From contig CAWEYY010000004.1 in assembly GCA_963813435.1 (NCBI GenBank), positions 1 through 64,000 of the forward strand: 64,000 nucleotides of DNA, written 5' to 3'. Under the pieces are notes generated by a model. It was not told the origin of the DNA. It ran no database searches and saw only the letters and a list, made by a program, of their open reading frames with translations. Shown here one piece after another: positions 1 to 8,945 of the stretch. A program made the position numbers and the translations under genes. The stretch comes from AC-32 sp963813435. Lineage in GTDB: Bacteria; Actinomycetota; Thermoleophilia; Gaiellales; Gaiellaceae. Every line of letters begins with the position of its first letter. Position 1 is the first letter of the stretch.

Positions 1-44
1 GCGAGGAGAAGTGAGCGCCGTCCGATGGGTGCGGCTCCCAACAT
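1..44 (-). CDS. Start of a second polysaccharide-lyase-like secreted protein (runs off the window)
   Basis: Read on the minus strand from an ATG at 44, this begins M-L-G-A-A-P-I-G-R-R and continues with leucines. That matches the start of the lyase-like gene at 1797 (M-L-R-A-A-P-T-G-R-R), and the flanking DNA matches as well (about 14-60 against 1772-1855). Only about 15 codons are inside the window. It is therefore read as the 5' end of a tandem paralogue. Function is taken only from that paralogue. Confidence 0.6.
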   Translation of the reverse strand, partial: MLGAAPIGRRSLLL

Positions 45-320
45 CGGCTACGCGAGCCATCGGCCGTCCACTTCGTCCACACACCCCTCATTCAAGGGAT
101 GCGGATCACCGAGCCCCCGACTACGGGCGGCGCACGGGGTGGGCCAGGACGCCGGCAACCTCTGGATCTTGCAGCGCGCCCGGACGCAATTCCGGCTGCG
201 GCCAAGTGCTCCGCAAGTCTCCCCGGATCGGCCGTACGGATGACGTAGAGGTGCCAGCCGGATCGCTCCCGGGCGGCGTGGGCGGCAGCCTCAGCGACGC
301 AGGGCTTGCATAAGTGTCGG
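45..320 (-). pseudogene. Collapsed remnant of an aminotransferase plus acyltransferase gene pair
   Basis: This stretch is a mosaic of pieces that also occur, in the same order, at 1835-2650. About 196-310 matches the aminotransferase 3' region (about 2533-2650), about 165-190 matches an internal acyltransferase piece (about 2169-2193), and about 85-155 matches the acyltransferase 3' end (about 1840-1905). The intervening DNA is missing, so two genes have shrunk to roughly 270 bp. It lies just upstream of the partial lyase-like copy, as expected for a degenerate second copy of the three-gene block to its right. The remaining aminotransferase piece reads without the one-base loss present in the larger copy at about 2574. 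Confidence 0.6.
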
Positions 321-339
321 CTTGAACGTCTCTTATCGG

Positions 340-1797
340 CTACCGCAGCGCAGCGGCCGCTGCGGCGAAGGAGGTGGTGCGGACGAAGCCGTCCTGCCAG
401 ACGCTGAGCGGAAAGTCGGCGCGGCCTCGGTAGGCGCCGATCTTGTCGGAGGTCACGCTGCCGGCAATTGCCTTCGGCCCGTGCTCGGCGGTCCACTGGA
501 CGGTGGGGTAGCCGCGCCGGGAGACGGTCTTTACCCAGCCATCGCTTCCTTGCAGGCGGTGCCAGACCTCGATCATCCCGGAGGAATCAGTCACCCAGCG
601 GACGTCCACGATCAGTTCATGCCAAACGCCAAGCGCGAGCGGCGCCGCCACCGCGGTCATGGGCGCGACGTTCCCGCCTGGGCCACTGGAGTAGGCGCAG
701 CCGGGCGTGCTCGTGTGGACGCTGTTGCAGAGCCCGGACTGCATCGCCACCGCAATGCGGCGGGCGTGCGCGGCCAGCATCACCGGAGCTCCCCAGATCC
801 TCTCGAAGTTGAGCTGTGCGAGCGAGAGGCCCCAGCCGGCGGGTGAGGGTTCGCGCCAGGCGCTCGGGAAGCGCACCATCAGCCCGTAGTAGTCGTCGCT
901 TGCGAGATCGATCCGGCGCTTGGCGAGGGTTTCGCAGGCGGTGTAGGCGTTTGCTGCCGCGGGGAGGTCGAAGCGCGCCCCGTAGCTTCCCTGCCCGACG
1001 ACCTCTGATTGCACGCTGATCGTCCCGCGCACCGAGGCCCCAGTCGAGGGAACGCCGGTGTTCGCGCACTGTGCACCCCACGTCCACTGCGCGATGTTGC
1101 CGGTCTCGAAATCGCCTCTGAATTTGACCGCGCCAGGGCGCGGAGGCAGTACGCCGAGGAAGAGTCCGACGGCGCGCCTGCTCGACCGGCCGCTCGGCCT
1201 CACGCCGAGGTCGACGAATGGGACACCGGCGACGGCCGAGGTTGCCCTGCGCAGGAACGGCGCCGGGCGAAGCGGGGCCTGAGTGTCGGTAGCAGCAGCA
1301 GCCGTGCGGACGCGGTTCCGGAGGCAGTGCGAACGTATTTCTCGGTCAGGCGGGGAACAGGTTTCGGGCCGCGAAGGCGCAGGACGACGATGTCGACATG
1401 TCGGCTGCGCGAGAGCCGCTCGGCGGCGGCAGGCGTGCGAGTCACGACGGCGCACAACGTGACCCTCCCGCTCGCACACTCGACGGCGCAGCTGGACCAC
1501 GCGCAGACCAAAGCTGCGGGCGACGGAGGCGCCGACCCGCCACTTCTGCTCGTTGGACAAATGGCGGTTCAAGACGAGCGTGTTGAGGCCACGTTTCTTC
1601 GCAAGGGCGAGAAGGCGAGCGCGGACGAGCGGGGCAAACTCCGGCGTCACCTCGAGCGCCCAGAGGCCGGGAAGTTCCTGCGAGCGTGCCGTGGCCGCTC
1701 TTGTGTGCGAATGTGCAGTCGCGAGCACAGCCGCGAGGGCGACGAAGGCGACGACGAGAAGTACGCCGCGCCGTCCGGTGGGTGCGGCTCGCAACAT
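340..1797 (-). CDS. Secreted polysaccharide-lyase-like (heparin lyase fold) protein, frame broken in the middle
   Basis: The N-terminus has an Arg-rich start and a hydrophobic stretch (residues about 10-30), a plausible signal or anchor. The C-terminal about 270 residues resemble the heparin-lyase-like jelly-roll family: a start of the D-F-E-T-G-N type, an H-E-L-I-V-D-V-R-W strand, W-H-R-L and K-I-G-A-Y-R. Between about 1480 and 1260 the sensible protein lies in another frame, with V-D-I-V-V-L-R-L-type strands, so there are two compensating frameshifts. It is the last gene of a minus-strand run after an aminotransferase and an acyltransferase. A role in trimming or processing the local glycan is inference. 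The frame breaks may be sequencing errors. Confidence 0.6.
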   Translation of the reverse strand: MLRAAPTGRRGVLLVVAFVALAAVLATAHSHTRAATARSQELPGLWALEVTPEFAPLVRARLLALAKKRGLNTLVLNRHLSNEQKWRVGASVARSFGLRVVQLRRRVCEREGHVVRRRDSHACRRRAALAQPTCRHRRPAPSRPETCSPPDREIRSHCLRNRVRTAAAATDTQAPLRPAPFLRRATSAVAGVPFVDLGVRPSGRSSRRAVGLFLGVLPPRPGAVKFRGDFETGNIAQWTWGAQCANTGVPSTGASVRGTISVQSEVVGQGSYGARFDLPAAANAYTACETLAKRRIDLASDDYYGLMVRFPSAWREPSPAGWGLSLAQLNFERIWGAPVMLAAHARRIAVAMQSGLCNSVHTSTPGCAYSSGPGGNVAPMTAVAAPLALGVWHELIVDVRWVTDSSGMIEVWHRLQGSDGWVKTVSRRGYPTVQWTAEHGPKAIAGSVTSDKIGAYRGRADFPLSVWQDGFVRTTSFAAAAAALR

Positions 1798-1834
1798 CGG
1801 CTCACACGAATGATCGGGCGTCCGCGCCGTTCGC

Positions 1835-2355
1835 TCAGCCTTGATTCGAGGGATGCGGATCCTCGGAGCCCTTGGCTACGGGGCGGGCTGGGACGCCGAC
1901 AACGGTCGTGCCGCCCTCGACGTCGTGGCGAACGACTGCGCCCGCACCAACGAGTGCGGCTTCGCCGATGGTCACACCGCCGAGGATCACGGCGCCAGAT
2001 CCTAGCGAGGCGCCCGGACGCACGCGGGTGGCCTGAACGTCCCAGTCCGCGGCCCCCTGGAGGACGCCCTCATCCGTCGTCGCACGCGGGTACTTGTCGT
2101 TGATGAAGAGAACGCCGTGACCGACGAACACCCCATCCTCGATCGTGACGCCGTCGCAGATAAAGGTGTGGCTCTGGATCTTGCAGCGCGCCCGATCGAA
2201 ACGCCGCGCTGGATCTCGACAAACGGCCCGATCCGCGTCCCGTCCCCGATCGAGCAGCCGTAGAGGTTGCAGAACGAAGACACGAGGACGTCGTCCCCGA
2301 AGCGAACGTCTTCTATGAGTCGGTAGGGCGCATCGTTCGCGGGCGCCTCAGCCAT
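1835..2355 (-). CDS. Hexapeptide-repeat (left-handed beta-helix) acyltransferase, one frameshift
   Basis: The N-terminal part up to about 2200 and the C-terminal part below it read as a hexapeptide acyltransferase of the WbbJ/FdtC type. There are repeated I-G-x-x-x-x-I-G turns, then V-F-V-G-H-G-V-L-F and N-D-K-Y-P-R-A, and an end with V-V-G-V-P-A-R-P-V. The two parts are in different frames, joined near 2195. Such enzymes acetylate amino sugars on nucleotide carriers, often right after a DegT aminotransferase. The ATG at 2353-2355 lies just inside the upstream aminotransferase 3' end (stop at 2348-2350), suggesting translational coupling. Confidence 0.72.
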
Positions 2356-3479
2356 CGAAGAACTCCCTGACTGACCCGACAACGGAAGCGAGTTGCTCCT
2401 CGGTCATCCCGGGAAAGATCGGCAGTGAGAGTCCCTCATTCGCGAGGGCCTCCGCGACCGGAAAGGCGCCGCGCCGAAGCCCAAGCGCCGCGTAGGCGAG
2501 CGTCAGGTGCGGCGGGTTCGGGTAATGCCGTCCGGACGCAATTCTGGCTGCGGCCAGGTGCTCTGCGAGTCTCCCGGATCGGCCGTGCGAATGACGTAAA
2601 GGTGCCAGACGGGATCGCTCCCGGGCGGCGTGGGCGGCAACCTCAGGTCGCCGATCCCCTTTAGCCTCTCGGAGTAGTAGCGCGCGGCGGCGCGGCGGGA
2701 CTCGTTCCAATCGTCGAGATGCGGAAGCTTCCGTGCAAGCACCACGGCCTGAACGGCGTCCAGCCGCGCCGTGTACCCCAGCAGTTCGTGATCGTATTTC
2801 CGCCGTTGGCCGTGCTCACGCATCGCCCGCGCGACCTCGGCGACAGATTCGCTACTTGTCACGAGAGCCCCCGCGTCGCCGTACGCGCCCAGGTTCTTCG
2901 CCGGGTAGAAGCTGAAGGCCGCCGCATCGCCCGCGCTGCCGGCCCGAAGGCCGTCGCGGCCGGCACCGTGGGCCTGGCAGGCATCCTCGACGACGAAGAG
3001 CCCCTTGCCTCGAGCCAGCTCGCGGACGGCTCCCATGTCCGCAAGTTGTCCGTAGAGATCGACCGGCACAATGAACCGCGTGCGGGGGCCGACCGCGGCA
3101 GCAGCGGCGTCTGCGTCGAGGCCGTAGTCGGCCTCCGAGATGTCGACCGGGACGGAGTACCGCCCGCCTGCGTGACCGCCTCCCAGGTGGCGATGAAGGT
3201 CTGGGCCGGGACGATCACTTCGTCGCCAGGCTTGATGCCGGCGGCGAGGAGGGCCAGCCTGAGCGCGTCGAGGCCGCTCCCCGTTCCGACGCAAAGCTCG
3301 GTTCCGCAGAACGCTGCGAAACTGTCTTCGAAGGCCTCGACAGCGGGCCCGTTCACGAACCTTCCCGTCTCGATTACCTCCGCGATCGCCTCCAGGATCT
3401 CCGCGCGCAGCGACTCACTTACGTGGCCGAAGTCCATGAAGGGGACCCGCGCCCGGCGTGAGGAGTGACGCTCCAACAT
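2348..3479 (-). CDS. DegT/DnrJ/EryC1 family sugar aminotransferase, two frameshifts
   Basis: This is a PLP-dependent nucleotide-sugar aminotransferase. The N-terminal part (start at 3479) carries F-M-D-F and G-T-G-S-G-L-D-A-L. The middle, in a second frame from about 3155, has V-E-D-A-C-Q-A-H-G and the PLP-lysine motif F-Y-P-A-K-N-L-G followed by G-D-A-G-A-L. The end, in a third frame from about 2574, contains H-Y-P-N-P-P-H-L and L-P-I-F-P-G-M-T. At about 2574 this copy has CCC where the duplicated fragment at about 213 has CCCC, which exactly explains the second break. With the following acyltransferase it would make an N-acylated amino sugar. The first substrate is not visible. Confidence 0.75.
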
Positions 3480-3678
3480 GGCTCCGACGTTAAACGCTCG
3501 GCGTGGGCCTCGTCTACTGCACCGTTGGGATCCGCGCCGCGACCGACCTATCCAACTTTCTAGGTCGCAAACGATACTCTGGTCGAAATCACGACCACTC
3601 TGGCCTCTCGGATCCGGTGGTAGGAGGGGCGGGAGAACACGACACCAGCCCGACTTGTCCGAGGAGGCCGAGCCACGC

Positions 3679-4675
3679 ATGAGCATCCCCAGGAACGAAC
3701 AGCCGCTTGTGAGTGTCGTGACACCCGTCTACAACGGCGCGGACTACATCGAGGAATGCATCCAGAGCGTCCTCAACCAGACCGTACGAGAACTGGGAGC
3801 ATGTGATCGTCGACAACTGCTCGACCGACGGCACGCTGGAAATCGCGCGCGGCTACGGAGCTCGCGACTCGCGGATCCGGGTTGTGACGCCGAACGTGTT
3901 CGTCGGCGTGGTCGAGAGCGGGAATCGGAGTCTGCGCGAGATCTCGCGCGAGAGCAAGTACACGAAGGTCCTCCACGCAGATGACTGGCTGTTCCCGGAG
4001 TGTCTCGAGCGCATGGTCGAGCTCAGCGAGCGGAATCCGACGGTCGGTGTCGTGAGCGCGTACCGGCTCGAGGAGACCATGGTCACGCTCACCGGGCTGC
4101 CGCACTCCATCTCGGTCCTCCCCGGACGCGAGATCTGCCGCTCGACGCTGCTCGGCGGGCCCTATCCATACCTATTTGGCTCGCCGTCGTCGCTGCTCAT
4201 CCGCAGCGACCTCATTCGTGCCCGAAACCGTTTCTACGATCCGGACTACAACATCGCCGAGGAGTATTCCTTCACCGAGGACGTGGCGGCATGCTGCGAG
4301 ATCCTGCGCGAGAGCGACTTCGGCTTCGTCCACCAGGTGCTCACGTTCACGCGCAGAGACGACCGCTCGCCGTTCTCGAAGTTCTCCCGTCTGGGCGCGA
4401 ACATTCCCGAGCAAATCAATCTCGTCTTCAAGTACGGGCCGGTCTACCTGACGAAGGAGGAGTACGAGCGCATAGTCGCCGTGTACCTCGCCTTCTATGC
4501 AGCCTTCCTGCTCAGGAGCCTGCCGAGGTTCGCCAAGCCCGAGCATCGCGCATACCACGTTCAAGCCGTGCGAAGGATTCTGCGCTCCGCCGACGCCCGG
4601 GACTTGCTCGAGGGGGCCTCCTTACAGCTGCGGCGGATGGGAAAGAGGCGCAGGATCCGGGCCCGCCGCGCCTGA
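3679..4675 (+). CDS. Family 2 glycosyltransferase, one-base insertion near 3784
   Basis: A GT2 (GT-A fold) enzyme whose start reads P-L-V-S-V-V-T-P-V-Y-N-G. A single extra base at about 3784 shifts the frame; after it the protein continues with V-D-N-C-S-T-D-G, H-A-D-D-W (the DxD-type metal site) and C-L-E-R-M-V. It is closely similar along its length to the intact glycosyltransferase at 10398-11390, and that comparison shows where the extra base lies. The start ATG at 3679 follows a GAGGAGG-rich leader. It is divergent from the aminotransferase at 3479, with about 200 bp between. The sugar donor and acceptor are unknown. Confidence 0.82.
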
Positions 4676-4788
4676 ACGTCCTCGCGAGAAGAGACGGCAT
4701 GAATGTTCAATGATCCGTCACGCATCGCCATTCGAGCGGGAAAGGCGTGAAGCCGCGGCGCCGATTGACCCTCGACGGAGGGCCATAG

Positions 4789-6297
4789 TCAGCTAAGCGA
4801 ACCGACGCGGGCCCCTCGTGTGCGGGCTGCGAGCGATCTCATGCGGCCGGTGGCAAACCGTCGCTTGCTCGGGTGGTGGATCCACCCCGAGGCGCCCCAC
4901 CGGAACCGGGCCACCACGGGTCCACCCAGATGGTAGGGGTGATCGGTGAGGAACGGGGCCATGCGATATGTGAGATCGACCTGCCAGCGTTTGCCGTATC
5001 GCTTGGCCGGATCGATTTGGAGCATCGCGGCCATGACTGACTCACAGTTCGCCGGGCTGAACAGCTCCACCTCCAAGAGGTCGGTGCCCTGTTCGCATGC
5101 GGCGCACCAGCCTCCCTTCCATTGCTCCCAGAAGAAGCGGTCCCGCCAGTCCATCCCCGGCTCGGGGTGTGCCTCGATCCACTCGCCCCACTCGCGTATG
5201 CCGTGGTGATGGGCGGGCGAGTCTGCATGATGCTCGGCGAAGCCGTATGCGTGCACGATGCTTTCGGCGACCGAGTCGGGGTGTGGCGGCAACTTTGCGT
5301 AGAAGTAGAGCGCTCCGAGACTGAAGACGTTGCCTAGGAGGACGATCGCATCGACTGGCAGCTCGTCGTACTGGCCCCAGGAGATGAGCTCGCGATCGAG
5401 ATCGGCTGTGTGCAGCGCCGTGTGCTCCTCGAATGTTCGCAGACGTTGTTCGTTGAAGTGTTGCCGCTTGAGGATCCGGTGAGGGACACCCACGTCCCTC
5501 GCGAGCAGCGGCGGGAGGGTCCGATCCGCCTTCGACATGCCCGGGGTGTCCCACGTAAAGGTCGTGAAGTCGAGCTTCTCGCGCCACATGGCGGCGAGCA
5601 GGACACGCGTGTCGTAACCCCCTGTCAGCGAGAGCCACAGCGGAGCTCCGGTCCGGGCGAGATTGCGGAGGATCGTGCGGAAGGAGGCTTCGAGACAGGC
5701 CAGAGTCTCGTCGTACGGGGCTTCGACACGATGGCGCACGAGCGGACGGTGACGCACCGGCTGTTGGTCGTCGGTGTAAGCGAGCGTCTGGCTCGGTAGG
5801 AGGCAATGGATGCCGGCGAAGCGCGACGCCGGAGGCGGATACCACTCCATCCCCGTCTGATAGTGGAGCGGGGGCGAGGCGTCACCTCCGCCGACGTGTT
5901 CGCGGAGGAGCGCCGCGCTGCTCGACACGAAAAGTCTTCCGTCGCGCGGATTTCGGGTGTAGTAACAACCGAATAGGGCTGCGTCGGTGCGGAGCAGGCC
6001 GCCTCCGACGAGGGCCCATCGGCCGGACCAGGTTGAAGTGAGCTCGTCGATCTCATGCGAACGCGCCGACGCGATCTCGTCGAGCGGTGACGCTCTGACC
6101 GGGTCGCTCTGGACCGCAATTCCCAAGAGGTACCAGACACTCCCATCTCGATCGCGCGTCTCGGCTACCGGAAGCGCCCGATGGTAAGAAAGATGCATGC
6201 CTTCTCCGATGACCAACGACGTCCACGATTCGTCAACTGAGACTGGCGCTGGACCAAGAACGAACTGACGGCGGTGCGCGCTTAACTGCACGCTCAT
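4789..6297 (-). CDS. Asparagine synthase-like amidotransferase/ATP-pyrophosphatase protein
   Basis: A 502-residue protein with a PP-loop-like motif S-L-T-G-G-Y-D-T-R at about residues 225-233, placed and shaped like the AsnB synthase domain. The N-terminal domain resembles a degenerate glutaminase half without the terminal catalytic Cys, since it starts M-S-V-Q-L. Such proteins recur in surface polysaccharide and exopolysaccharide loci, where they probably amidate or otherwise modify a sugar acid. The substrate cannot be read from the sequence. It converges with the upstream glycosyltransferase (113 bp between the stops). Confidence 0.72.
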   Translation of the reverse strand: MSVQLSAHRRQFVLGPAPVSVDESWTSLVIGEGMHLSYHRALPVAETRDRDGSVWYLLGIAVQSDPVRASPLDEIASARSHEIDELTSTWSGRWALVGGGLLRTDAALFGCYYTRNPRDGRLFVSSSAALLREHVGGGDASPPLHYQTGMEWYPPPASRFAGIHCLLPSQTLAYTDDQQPVRHRPLVRHRVEAPYDETLACLEASFRTILRNLARTGAPLWLSLTGGYDTRVLLAAMWREKLDFTTFTWDTPGMSKADRTLPPLLARDVGVPHRILKRQHFNEQRLRTFEEHTALHTADLDRELISWGQYDELPVDAIVLLGNVFSLGALYFYAKLPPHPDSVAESIVHAYGFAEHHADSPAHHHGIREWGEWIEAHPEPGMDWRDRFFWEQWKGGWCAACEQGTDLLEVELFSPANCESVMAAMLQIDPAKRYGKRWQVDLTYRMAPFLTDHPYHLGGPVVARFRWGASGWIHHPSKRRFATGRMRSLAARTRGARVGSLS

Positions 6298-6574
6298 CCT
6301 GTGTTGGCGTTCTCGTCGATCCGCGAACTCATGCCCTGAGCACGTTGCAGGTGTACCTCCACCGGGGCGAATAGCCGAAGCTTAACCACCCGACGAGGGT
6401 TCAGTCCCACCATCAACTGCTCGAACCCGCTGGCACTGCAACGCTCCAGACGGTCATGGTTGCCGCCGCCAAGAATCAACACGCTCAGCGGGGCCCATCA
6501 GCCCCTTCCGTCCGAAGACAAGACGTGGTTCAGGCCGATCGACCCCTCCGCCGCCACCCCGACAGTTGCCGAGA

Positions 6575-6716
6575 TGTAGTTCCTAGACACGTTGTTCAGC
6601 CGTGAGCTTGGTGGCTGATGGCCGAGTCTGCCGTGTGGTCGCCTGTAGTTGTAATGCCTGAGCCAGAGGGGGAGCGCTCGAGCCCGCTCGTCACTGTCGG
6701 CGTAGAGGCGCCTCAT
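6575..6716 (-). mobile_element. IS481-family transposase 3' remnant with one IS end
   Basis: The minus strand encodes H-Y-N-Y-R-R-P-H-G and L-G-H-Q-P-P-S-S-R-L, the typical C-terminal end of IS481-type DDE transposases. The plus strand at 6575-6589 reads TGTAGTTCCTAGACA, which fits an IS end. Only about 45 codons are left; the catalytic domain and the other end are gone. It abuts the broken oxidoreductase at 6715, so the insertion probably removed that gene's 5' half. Nothing recognisable was found between 6298 and 6574. Confidence 0.68.
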
Positions 6717-7212
6717 GAATCTCTCGCACTACATCGATCTCGTCCGCCACCTCACCGGCGTGGAGGCAGACGTCCTCGCTGCCCGCACGCAGAGCGTGGA
6801 GCCTACGGCCGAGGTCGAGGACGCGGTCTCGGTAAGCGTTCAGTACGCGAATGGGGCGCTCGGATCGCTCTTCGCTACCGCTGCCCTCCGGGGCTCGGGA
6901 CCGAGCGCAGAGCTCCGTCTCTGGGGGCCTGACGGCCACATCGCCGTCGAGCCTGATCCTCTCGTCTACACGCTGCGGGCGTTGGACGGACTCCGGACGA
7001 ACCGCTGGCAGACGTTCGGCCGCCTACCTGCGGTGAACATTCGGGCGATTTTCTTCAGCAGGCTTGCTACGGCCATCGACCGGGGCGAGCCTCCTGAGAT
7101 CACCGCTAGCGACGGGCTCGCTGTGCAGGCGTTCATCGAAGCCGCTTATCGATCGAGTGAGTCGGGGCAAAGCGTCAGCCCGGGAGCGCTCCTGCAGGAG
7201 GTCCGCGCCTGA
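6715..7212 (+). pseudogene. C-terminal half of a Gfo/Idh/MocA family oxidoreductase
   Basis: The 165 residues match the C-terminal alpha/beta domain of Gfo/Idh/MocA dehydrogenases: H-Y-I-D-L-V-R-H-L-T-G, then V-Q-Y-A-N-G-A-L-G and an ending with D-G-L-A-V-Q-A-F-I-E-A-A. The N-terminal NAD(P)-binding Rossmann half is missing, and the reading frame starts directly at the IS481 remnant. The normal family length is 330-390 residues. It is therefore read as a gene truncated by transposition. The downstream gene follows at once, so the pair was probably one operon for making or modifying a sugar. Confidence 0.75.
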
Positions 7213-7973
7213 TTCGAGCTGAAATCGATGCGACCGGCGTCGCGCTCGAGGCAGCACTACCGGCGGGGTCGGTTGCCTACATCGACCGTGACTGGCTGCC
7301 CATCTCCTCCGGCGAGGTTCCGTCGCTTGTCGCTGCTGGCGATGCGCTCGCGTGGTGTGGTGGCCGTCCAGTGCGGATGCCGGGCAACCTGGATTCTGAC
7401 ACGGCTGCGACCCTCGCCCTGCTCGTCGTCGCGGAGGCGGCGGCCGCCACCCTCGAAGGCATCCCTCCCGACTCCATCGAGATCGTTGGAGCAGGTCTGA
7501 TTGCCCGACAGGTGCGGGTACTTGTCGAGGACTCTCCCAGGCCCGACCGGTGGTCGAGGCCGATCAAGCAGCCCAGGGCGATTGTTGACACGACCGGCGA
7601 TCCGAGTTTGATCGTCGATGCCACCCAGCGCGTGGCCAATCTCGGGACGGTCGTGCTCGTTGGGGAAAGCCTCGGGCGCACGGCCGAGATGAATCTCTAT
7701 CCGGACGTCCACGCGCGTGGGCTCACGCTGATCGGGGTGGCGCCGCCGTTGCAGCATGCTGGTTCCGTTTTTGCCCACACCGTCGGCCCTCAGGTGGACT
7801 TGTCGCGGGAGCTGCTCGTCCCCATCTCGTCTGGAGCGCCATTGCCCACGCGACGCGGTTTGGTACCGAGTCTCAGGGTGACCGGACGTTGCTACTCGCG
7901 GACGCGCCCGTCTGTCGGCCGAAACAGGAAGCACGGTGGCTCGTTCGCGGAGGACGCTAGGATCGCTGCGTGA
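7209..7973 (+). CDS. Medium-chain dehydrogenase-like NAD(P)-binding protein
   Basis: The frame is open from just after the stop of the truncated oxidoreductase. The only candidate starts near the 5' end are CTG at 7209 or ATT at 7212, so the start is unsure. The protein has A-A-L-P-A-G-S-V-A-Y, a Rossmann strand with E-I-V-G-A-G-L-I-A-R, and I-V-D-T-T-G-D-P followed by G-T-V-V-L-V-G. That resembles the cofactor domain of zinc-type alcohol dehydrogenases without the zinc-binding N-terminal domain. The stop overlaps the GTG start of the aminotransferase gene at 7970. The reaction is unknown. Confidence 0.55.
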   Translation: MIRAEIDATGVALEAALPAGSVAYIDRDWLPISSGEVPSLVAAGDALAWCGGRPVRMPGNLDSDTAATLALLVVAEAAAATLEGIPPDSIEIVGAGLIARQVRVLVEDSPRPDRWSRPIKQPRAIVDTTGDPSLIVDATQRVANLGTVVLVGESLGRTAEMNLYPDVHARGLTLIGVAPPLQHAGSVFAHTVGPQVDLSRELLVPISSGAPLPTRRGLVPSLRVTGRCYSRTRPSVGRNRKHGGSFAEDARIAA

Positions 7974-8938
7974 GCGACGTTGCAAGGGTAGACGCCGACC
8001 CCACGAAATGGTCCACAGGCCCTGGTTCTCTGCGCCTGCAGAAGCCAGATTGGGTGTTCTTCTCCGGCGAGGTGCGACCGTGGGAGGAGGCCGTTCTACA
8101 CGTCTCTGCGGAGGCAGTCGTCCGGGGCCTCAACGTCTTCGAGGGTCTGAAGGGCTATTGGCAGGAAGATGGGCGTTTTGGGTTCGTCCGCCTCAAGCGC
8201 CACTACGCCCGACTCACCGATTCGGCGAGTCTCCTCTACATCCCGGTCACATTCTCCTACGACGAGTTCGAGAGCGCATGCTTCGAGCTGACGAGGGCGC
8301 TCTATCGTCGCGACAAGGATCTCTACATCCGTGCCACCCTCTTCGTCGTCGAGGGGCACTACGGAGAGGGCACCCGTGCCGACCTCGTCCTCACGGGCTA
8401 CCAGCAGGAGAAGGAGCCGCCCGGCCCAATCACGTTGGGTGTCAGCACGTGGAGGCGCGCTCCCGACGTGGCGATGCCTCCGCGGATCAAGACGGGCATG
8501 AACTACCAGGTAGCGCGGCTGGCTCGGATTGAAGGGCGCAGCCGCGGCTACGAGGACATGATCCTCCTCAACGAGTCCGGCCGGGTCGCCGAGTCGACAG
8601 GAGCCTGTGTGGTGATGGTGCGAGGCGGCAGCGTGCACACGCCGCCGCCCTCGGAGGGAGCGTTGGAGAGCATCACGCTCGATGTCCTGTGCGAGCTGTG
8701 CGCCTCGCTCGGAATCGAGTTCGAGCGACGGCCGGTCGAGCGAAGTGAGCTTTACCTGGCTGACGAGGTCGGCCTCACCGGCACGCTGGCGGAGATCACC
8801 CTTCTCCGCTCGATCGACGACAGGCCGCTGCCGGAGGAAGCTCCGCTCCTATCGTCCCTCGCCAAGCGCTATCGCGAAGCCGTCACCGGTGTGGATCCCC
8901 ACCCGGCCGTCGAGCTGGCGATGGTGCCGGCTGACTGA
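7970..8938 (+). CDS. Class IV (branched-chain-type) PLP aminotransferase
   Basis: A 322-residue fold-type IV aminotransferase. V-V-R-G-L-N-V-F-E-G-L-K-G-Y near residue 50 and the lysine in R-I-K-T-G-M-N-Y-Q at about residue 173 fit the IlvE/Dat/PabC group. The GTG start at 7970 overlaps the previous stop. Its neighbours are a nucleotidyltransferase and a dehydrogenase-like gene rather than amino-acid biosynthesis genes, so a substrate in surface-molecule synthesis is plausible. A branched-chain or D-amino acid role cannot be excluded. Confidence 0.8.
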   Translation: MSDVARVDADPTKWSTGPGSLRLQKPDWVFFSGEVRPWEEAVLHVSAEAVVRGLNVFEGLKGYWQEDGRFGFVRLKRHYARLTDSASLLYIPVTFSYDEFESACFELTRALYRRDKDLYIRATLFVVEGHYGEGTRADLVLTGYQQEKEPPGPITLGVSTWRRAPDVAMPPRIKTGMNYQVARLARIEGRSRGYEDMILLNESGRVAESTGACVVMVRGGSVHTPPPSEGALESITLDVLCELCASLGIEFERRPVERSELYLADEVGLTGTLAEITLLRSIDDRPLPEEAPLLSSLAKRYREAVTGVDPHPAVELAMVPAD

Positions 8939-8945
8939 CGCACTG

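Noticed and set aside
6294..6482. A 62-residue minus-strand protein between the asparagine-synthase-like gene and the IS remnant
   Set aside because: No RBS or recognisable motif, and it overlaps the upstream end of a supported gene.
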